DNA of 36,096 bases, from NCBI GenBank assembly GCA_900546485.1, contig URDK01000021.1:1-36096 (forward strand), read 5' to 3'. This document shows, piece by piece, positions 32,493 through 36,096 of the stretch; the first letter of the stretch is position 1, and each line of letters opens with the position of its first letter. The DNA is from an uncultured Eubacteriales bacterium. GTDB lineage: Bacteria; Bacillota; Clostridia; Oscillospirales; Oscillospiraceae. A program made the translations under genes and the position numbers. The notes under the pieces are model-generated. The model was not told the origin of the DNA, searched no databases, and saw only the letters and a list, made by a program, of their open reading frames with translations.

Positions 32493-33938
32493 TCACTGTC
32501 CGGCGATATATCCCTGGGTCATGTCCCAGGTGCCGGTCTCCATGTCGTAGGAGATCATATTGATGTTGTCGCGCGTTATCTCCACCGTGAACGGGTTGAG
32601 GTACTCATTGACCATTTCGAGCCATTCGTCGATATACGGTATGACATAGCTCATGCCGAAGACATAGCCGTCTCCCTTGCCGGGAATGGTCTGGAAAGTG
32701 ATGTTCTCAGCGTCGAGCTTCATGAACTCTGTGGCAAAATATGCGAGATTGCCTACTGAAACATTGGTCTCCACGCGCTTTTCGTAAATTTCGAATATCT
32801 TGGTCAGGTTCGGAATGTTCTCCAGCGAGAGAGTCTGGCGGGCGAGAGCCATGAGAAGCTGCTGCTGAAACTGGATTCTCTCTATGTCGCCGCCAACATA
32901 GGTGTGTGAGCCGTCGTTGGAGATACGGAAACGCATCGCATTGACAAAGTCGTCGCCGTCCAGCAGCTGATAGCCCTGCTTGATATGGATGCTGACCGGC
33001 GGATTCTGGTCCGGGGCGTCCCAGTCCATGTCGTATGGGATATCAAAATAAACGCCGCCTATAGCGTCGACAATGTCTGCCGCAGCCTGGATATCTATTA
33101 CCGCCCAGCAATCGACCTCATAACCAAGGAGGTCCTTCACCGCATCCAGCAGTGCAGAAATGCCGTCGCCGCCGTTGTTGATGCTCGCCGGGTAGGGCTG
33201 ATTCATCTTTTTGGGGCTGATGGCGATGTTTATGAGCAGGTCACGGGGCAGGTTCACGAGATTGAGCTTGCCCTCGACGGTATCAAACATGCCGACAATA
33301 TTCGTGTCGGTGTGCAGGCCCTCGCGGTCCAGACCGCTGACGAGGAAGGTCCATACGCCTTCGCGCCTGTTGCTGTCGGCCTGGTCTGGTGCCACTCCAT
33401 CGACTCCACCGGTGGAACTGCTGCTGTCACCGCTGCCGTCGTCACTGTCATAGGTGTTCGGGCCCCCACTCTGGGTGGCGGCCGGCTTTGCCCACATCTT
33501 GAAGCCCGCATAGGCGCCAACGCAGAGTATGAGCAGCACGCAGACCGTTATCAGCGCACCGCGGCCGCGGTGCTTGGTGCGGCGCTGCTCTTCACGCGAA
33601 ATATAGGCGTCTGAGGCGAAGTGTATATCGTCCTCGTAGTCGTAACCGTTGCCGCTGTAAACGGTGTGGTTGGTGCTCCTTATGTCTTCCTCGCGGTCCC
33701 TGCGGCTGCGGCGCTGAGTACTGCGCTTATTTTCGCTGCCGCGACGAGTCTCGCTTGTATGCCGCGGTTCGCTGCGGCGGGTCTGTTCCCGGCTCTGGCT
33801 GCGCCTGGGCTGGGGCTCGGGCTCGTAGTCGTCCTCGTAGTCGTAATCGTAATCGTAATTGTAGTCATTCTCCCTGGGCCGGGTATTCTTTTCCGGCTTG
33901 TGCTTTGAGTGTTTGCCGTTTCCGCCGTAGAGATGCAT
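32493..33938 (-). CDS. LytR-CpsA-Psr (LCP) family wall-polymer ligase
   Basis: Attaches teichoic acid or other anionic polymers to peptidoglycan from undecaprenyl-PP carriers. The 481-residue protein has a long cytoplasmic N-terminus (about residues 1-125) with a Tyr-Asp repeat (about 25-38) and Arg/Ser-rich stretches, then one membrane helix (about 127-149) and a Ser/Gly-rich linker. The extracytoplasmic LCP domain (about 180-400) contains DREGLHTDTNIVGMFD, NLPRDLLINI, the NNGG segment, and RFRISNDGSHTYVGGDIERIQFQQQ in pieces, carrying the conserved Arg and Asp of the pyrophosphate site. ATG at 33938 overlaps the nadD stop by one base. Confidence 0.93.
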   Translation of the reverse strand: MHLYGGNGKHSKHKPEKNTRPRENDYNYDYDYDYEDDYEPEPQPRRSQSREQTRRSEPRHTSETRRGSENKRSTQRRSRRDREEDIRSTNHTVYSGNGYDYEDDIHFASDAYISREEQRRTKHRGRGALITVCVLLILCVGAYAGFKMWAKPAATQSGGPNTYDSDDGSGDSSSSTGGVDGVAPDQADSNRREGVWTFLVSGLDREGLHTDTNIVGMFDTVEGKLNLVNLPRDLLINIAISPKKMNQPYPASINNGGDGISALLDAVKDLLGYEVDCWAVIDIQAAADIVDAIGGVYFDIPYDMDWDAPDQNPPVSIHIKQGYQLLDGDDFVNAMRFRISNDGSHTYVGGDIERIQFQQQLLMALARQTLSLENIPNLTKIFEIYEKRVETNVSVGNLAYFATEFMKLDAENITFQTIPGKGDGYVFGMSYVIPYIDEWLEMVNEYLNPFTVEITRDNINMISYDMETGTWDMTQGYIAGQ

Positions 33939-35104
33939 TACACCTTGTCCTTTCCGTACCACTCAAGGGCGCTTACGGTGGCGCCGTGAGGTTCTATGCC
34001 ATTCTGCCTGAGTTCCTCCAGGCTCATTTTGAGTCCAAGGGCCATGGCAGAGTCGATATCTTCATATGCAAGCTTTCGGAGCGGCTCCACGCCGTCAAAG
34101 TCGCGCGTGGGCTCTATATAGTCCGCAAGGTAGATTATCTTTTCCAACAGCGTCATGTCAGCGCGTCCCGTTGTGTGCCAGCGGATGGCGCTGTATATGC
34201 GGTCCGGAACGCCGAAAAGCTCCCTCGAGAGGGCGGCGCCCGTTATGGCGTGAGTGAGCTTGATGTTCTCCCGCTCAAATTTATCGAACACTATACCATA
34301 TTTCTCCGCCAATATCAACTGCTCGTCCATGCTGAGTTTTTTGGTGATATCGTGCAAAATACCAGCCTCAGCAGCGTCTCCAGGGTCCTCGCCCCAGCGT
34401 CTGGCAAGCGAGGCAGCCTCCTGCTCACAGCCCGCTACGTGCGGGATGCGTTTGGGCTTGAGATAGGTATAAGCCCGTTCGCGCAGCCAGTCAAGCTGAG
34501 GCTTTGCACCGTAGTCGCGCATTCGGATTATCCTCGCGTATATCTCGCCGTCTAGCACATTTGCGCCCTGTCGGGAGACGAGCAGGGAGCGCATCTTCGA
34601 GGAGGACATGGGCAGAGGCGCCGCGTCTATGACGCGCACCCTGGCACCATAGAGCTTCTCAAAGCGCTGCGAAAAGCGCTCTATTTCCGGCATGTCGCCC
34701 TCCCCGCGCGGCAGCACGACCAGCGCCGAGAGTGCAAGTATATCCCGGAAGTTGTGCCAGCGCTCAAAGCTCGTGAGCATGTCCGTGCCGATGACAAAAA
34801 ACAGCTCCGCGCCCGGATATTGCGCTGCGAGCTCCGCAAGGGTATCCGCCGTATAGCTCGCGCCGCCGCGGCTTATCTCCATGTCGGAGACCTCGGCCTC
34901 CGGGAAATCCCGGAAGGCGATGCGTGTAAGCTCAAGACGCTCGAGCGGAGCGGGGCTGCCCTCCGCGAGCTGCTTGTGCGGCGGGTCCGCGGCTGGGATG
35001 ATGAGCATTTTGTCAGGTCTCAGCGTCTCATACGCGAGATGAGCAGCCCTGACATGCGCAGGATGCGGCGGGTTGAAGCTGCCGCCGTAGACCACTATCC
35101 TCAT
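33938..35104 (-). CDS. nadD: Fused NadD nucleotidyltransferase and YqeK-type HD phosphohydrolase
   Basis: A 388-residue two-domain protein. Residues about 1-200 are nicotinate-mononucleotide adenylyltransferase: GGSFNPPHPAHV (nucleotide-binding GxFxPxHxGH-type motif), FVIGTDMLTSFERWH, and SSSKMRSLL (ISSTxIR-type motif). Residues about 205-385 form an HD domain of the YqeK type, with HVAGCEQEAASLARRW, ILHDITKKLS (metal-binding HD), HAITGA, and the later DYIEPTRDF; YqeK proteins hydrolyse diadenosine tetraphosphate. In Bacillus these are adjacent separate genes; here they are one frame. The start overlaps the yhbY stop by four bases (ATGA). Confidence 0.94.
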   Translation of the reverse strand: MRIVVYGGSFNPPHPAHVRAAHLAYETLRPDKMLIIPAADPPHKQLAEGSPAPLERLELTRIAFRDFPEAEVSDMEISRGGASYTADTLAELAAQYPGAELFFVIGTDMLTSFERWHNFRDILALSALVVLPRGEGDMPEIERFSQRFEKLYGARVRVIDAAPLPMSSSKMRSLLVSRQGANVLDGEIYARIIRMRDYGAKPQLDWLRERAYTYLKPKRIPHVAGCEQEAASLARRWGEDPGDAAEAGILHDITKKLSMDEQLILAEKYGIVFDKFERENIKLTHAITGAALSRELFGVPDRIYSAIRWHTTGRADMTLLEKIIYLADYIEPTRDFDGVEPLRKLAYEDIDSAMALGLKMSLEELRQNGIEPHGATVSALEWYGKDKV

Positions 35105-35409
35105 TTGCGTTTCGCCGCCTTGGGCAGCTCTATCTTCGGGTCTGTCTCATTGCGCTTGTAGAGCACAAACTTACTGCCTATGACCTGCACCTGCTCGGCG
35201 CGGCAGCGCTCGGAGAGGATCTCGATTGCCTCCCTCGCCGTCAGCATGGAGTTTTCCAGCACGCGGCCCTTCACCAGCTCACGCGCACGCAGCGCGTCGG
35301 AGAGCGCGGCGGTGGTGTTTTCCGTTATTCCGTCCTTGCCTATCTGGAGGATGGTGTCCTCCTTGGCGGCCAGACCGCGCAGATAGGACCTCTGCTTACT
35401 TGTCAGCAT
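35101..35409 (-). CDS. yhbY: YhbY/CRM-domain RNA-binding protein
   Basis: A 102-residue single CRM domain that associates with pre-50S ribosomal particles. LTSKQRSYLRGLAAKEDTILQIGKDG is the usual opening (GxxG-like IGKDGIT loop), then ELVKGRVLENS and QVIGSKFVLYKRN. The basic tail PKAAKRK extends past the domain. The start overlaps the rdgB end by 14 bases, and the stop overlaps nadD by four, so it is tightly coupled to both. Confidence 0.93.
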   Translation of the reverse strand: MLTSKQRSYLRGLAAKEDTILQIGKDGITENTTAALSDALRARELVKGRVLENSMLTAREAIEILSERCRAEQVQVIGSKFVLYKRNETDPKIELPKAAKRK

Positions 35410-35995
35410 TGCAATACTCCTTCAGCACGCGGGCAAACTCGCGCAGAGCGCGGCCCCGGTGCGATATCTCGTTTTTCTGCTCGTGCGTCATCTCGGCCAT
35501 GGTGATGTCATAGCCCTCGGCGATGAACATAGCGTCGTAGCCGAAGCCGTTCTCACCCTTCATGTACGTCGCGATGCGGCCCTCGCAGGTGCCGCGGGCG
35601 CGCAGCACGTCGCCGTTCGGGAAGACACAGCATATTGCTGAGACGAACCTTGCCTCCCTATGTTCCACGCCCTCCAGGTTCTTCATCAGGAATTTGCGCC
35701 GGTCGAGGTCGGAATCGTCGTGATTTCCCGTGTACCTGGCGCTGTGCACGCCCGGCGCGCCGCCGAGAGCATCCACCTCAAGGCCGGAGTCGTCACTCAC
35801 TGCGGGCAGGCCCGTGGCTTTCATCGCAGCCTCGGCCTTCAGAAATGCGTTCTCCTCAAAGGTGTCCCCCGTCTCGTCGACCTCAAAGTCGCAGCCGGCC
35901 TCACGCTGGGGGATGACCTCTATGCCGGTCCCGGCAAGTATCTCGCGGAACTCCACGACCTTGCCCTTGTTGTTCGATGCAAGTATCAGCTTCAT
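35396..35995 (-). CDS. rdgB: XTP/dITP pyrophosphatase (RdgB/HAM1 family)
   Basis: Cleans the nucleotide pool by hydrolysing dITP, XTP and related non-canonical triphosphates to monophosphates. The 199-residue protein shows LASNNKGKVVEF (substrate loop), ETGDTFEENAFLKA, the diagnostic SDDSGLEVDALGGAPGVHSARY, and a C-terminal GFGYDAMF and EISHRGRAL. The ATG overlaps the ftsY stop by four bases. It is complete with family-standard length. Confidence 0.97.
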   Translation of the reverse strand: MKLILASNNKGKVVEFREILAGTGIEVIPQREAGCDFEVDETGDTFEENAFLKAEAAMKATGLPAVSDDSGLEVDALGGAPGVHSARYTGNHDDSDLDRRKFLMKNLEGVEHREARFVSAICCVFPNGDVLRARGTCEGRIATYMKGENGFGYDAMFIAEGYDITMAEMTHEQKNEISHRGRALREFARVLKEYCNADK

Positions 35996-36096
35996 GACAG
36001 CAGCGCCTCCGAGAAGGACTTCGGCTCAAAGGGCATGAGGTCGTCCATTCCCTCGCCCACGCCGATGTATTTGACCGGCACACCCATCTCGCGCGC
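35992..36096 (-). CDS. ftsY: Signal recognition particle receptor FtsY, C-terminal fragment cut by window edge
   Basis: Only the last 34 codons are in the window, ending TGA at 35992-35994. The peptide contains VPVKYIGVGEGMDDLMPF followed by a short EPKSFSEALLS tail. This is the conserved end of the FtsY/Ffh GTPase NG domain, where GxGExxDDLxPF closes the domain. FtsY docks SRP-ribosome complexes to the Sec translocon. Most of the gene lies beyond the right edge. Its stop overlaps rdgB by four bases. Confidence 0.9.
   Translation of the reverse strand, partial: AREMGVPVKYIGVGEGMDDLMPFEPKSFSEALLS

Overview
The window is a dense, GC-rich stretch of bacterial chromosome. The gene set points to an anaerobic Firmicute of the class Clostridia, most likely Oscillospiraceae-like. 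The evidence is RNase M5, a DUF421/DUF4363 pair, a NadD-YqeK fusion, a KamA-family radical SAM enzyme, a phosphate butyryl/acetyltransferase, an Etf-linked flavin oxidase, an LCP-family protein, and Firmicute-type ribosome binding sites and -35/-10 promoters. I cannot name a species from sequence alone. No phage, CRISPR array, rRNA or tRNA gene is visible.

Region 1 (1-7107) is the most distinctive. rpoN (sigma-54) is divergent from a six-gene operon: a GlcD-type FAD-linked oxidase, etfB, etfA, two small MaoC-type hot-dog proteins and a crotonase. A near-consensus -24/-12 sigma-54 promoter (1438-1454) lies just upstream of the operon, so the sigma factor and a probable regulon member are neighbours. 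The operon looks like an electron-transfer-flavoprotein-linked acid or acyl-CoA catabolic module whose substrate cannot be read from the sequence. Behind it is a roughly 650-base AT-richer scar with a strong hairpin, the decayed 3' end of a tyrosine recombinase gene, and short inverted and direct repeats.

Region 2 (7108-12283) holds a GMP synthase that lacks its glutaminase domain, a DUF421-DUF4363 membrane pair, and a leftward nrdR-GNAT-DUF3784 cluster. That cluster leads into a fluoride riboswitch with an intrinsic terminator and a CLC-F-type fluoride exporter. A small two-helix membrane protein gene converges on rnmV.

Region 3 (12258-22684) is leftward housekeeping: xre-comEC-holA-rnmV, alaS-HIT, a phosphate acyltransferase and mltG. 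It also contains a rightward 44-residue cysteine-rich membrane peptide with its own terminator.

Region 4 (22712-29135) is the leftward cluster guaB-cobB-tagA/wecG-tmk-5-formyl-THF cyclo-ligase, followed by ogg divergent from a KamA-like aminomutase. The aminomutase has altered substrate-recognition residues.

Region 5 (29196-36096) is a tightly packed leftward run: ftsY (3' end only)-rdgB-yhbY-nadD/yqeK-LCP-rsfS-leuS, then rpsU on its own consensus promoter. Several of its genes overlap by 1-14 bases, implying translational coupling. The run combines co-translational targeting, nucleotide clean-up, ribosome maturation and silencing, NAD synthesis and wall-polymer attachment.
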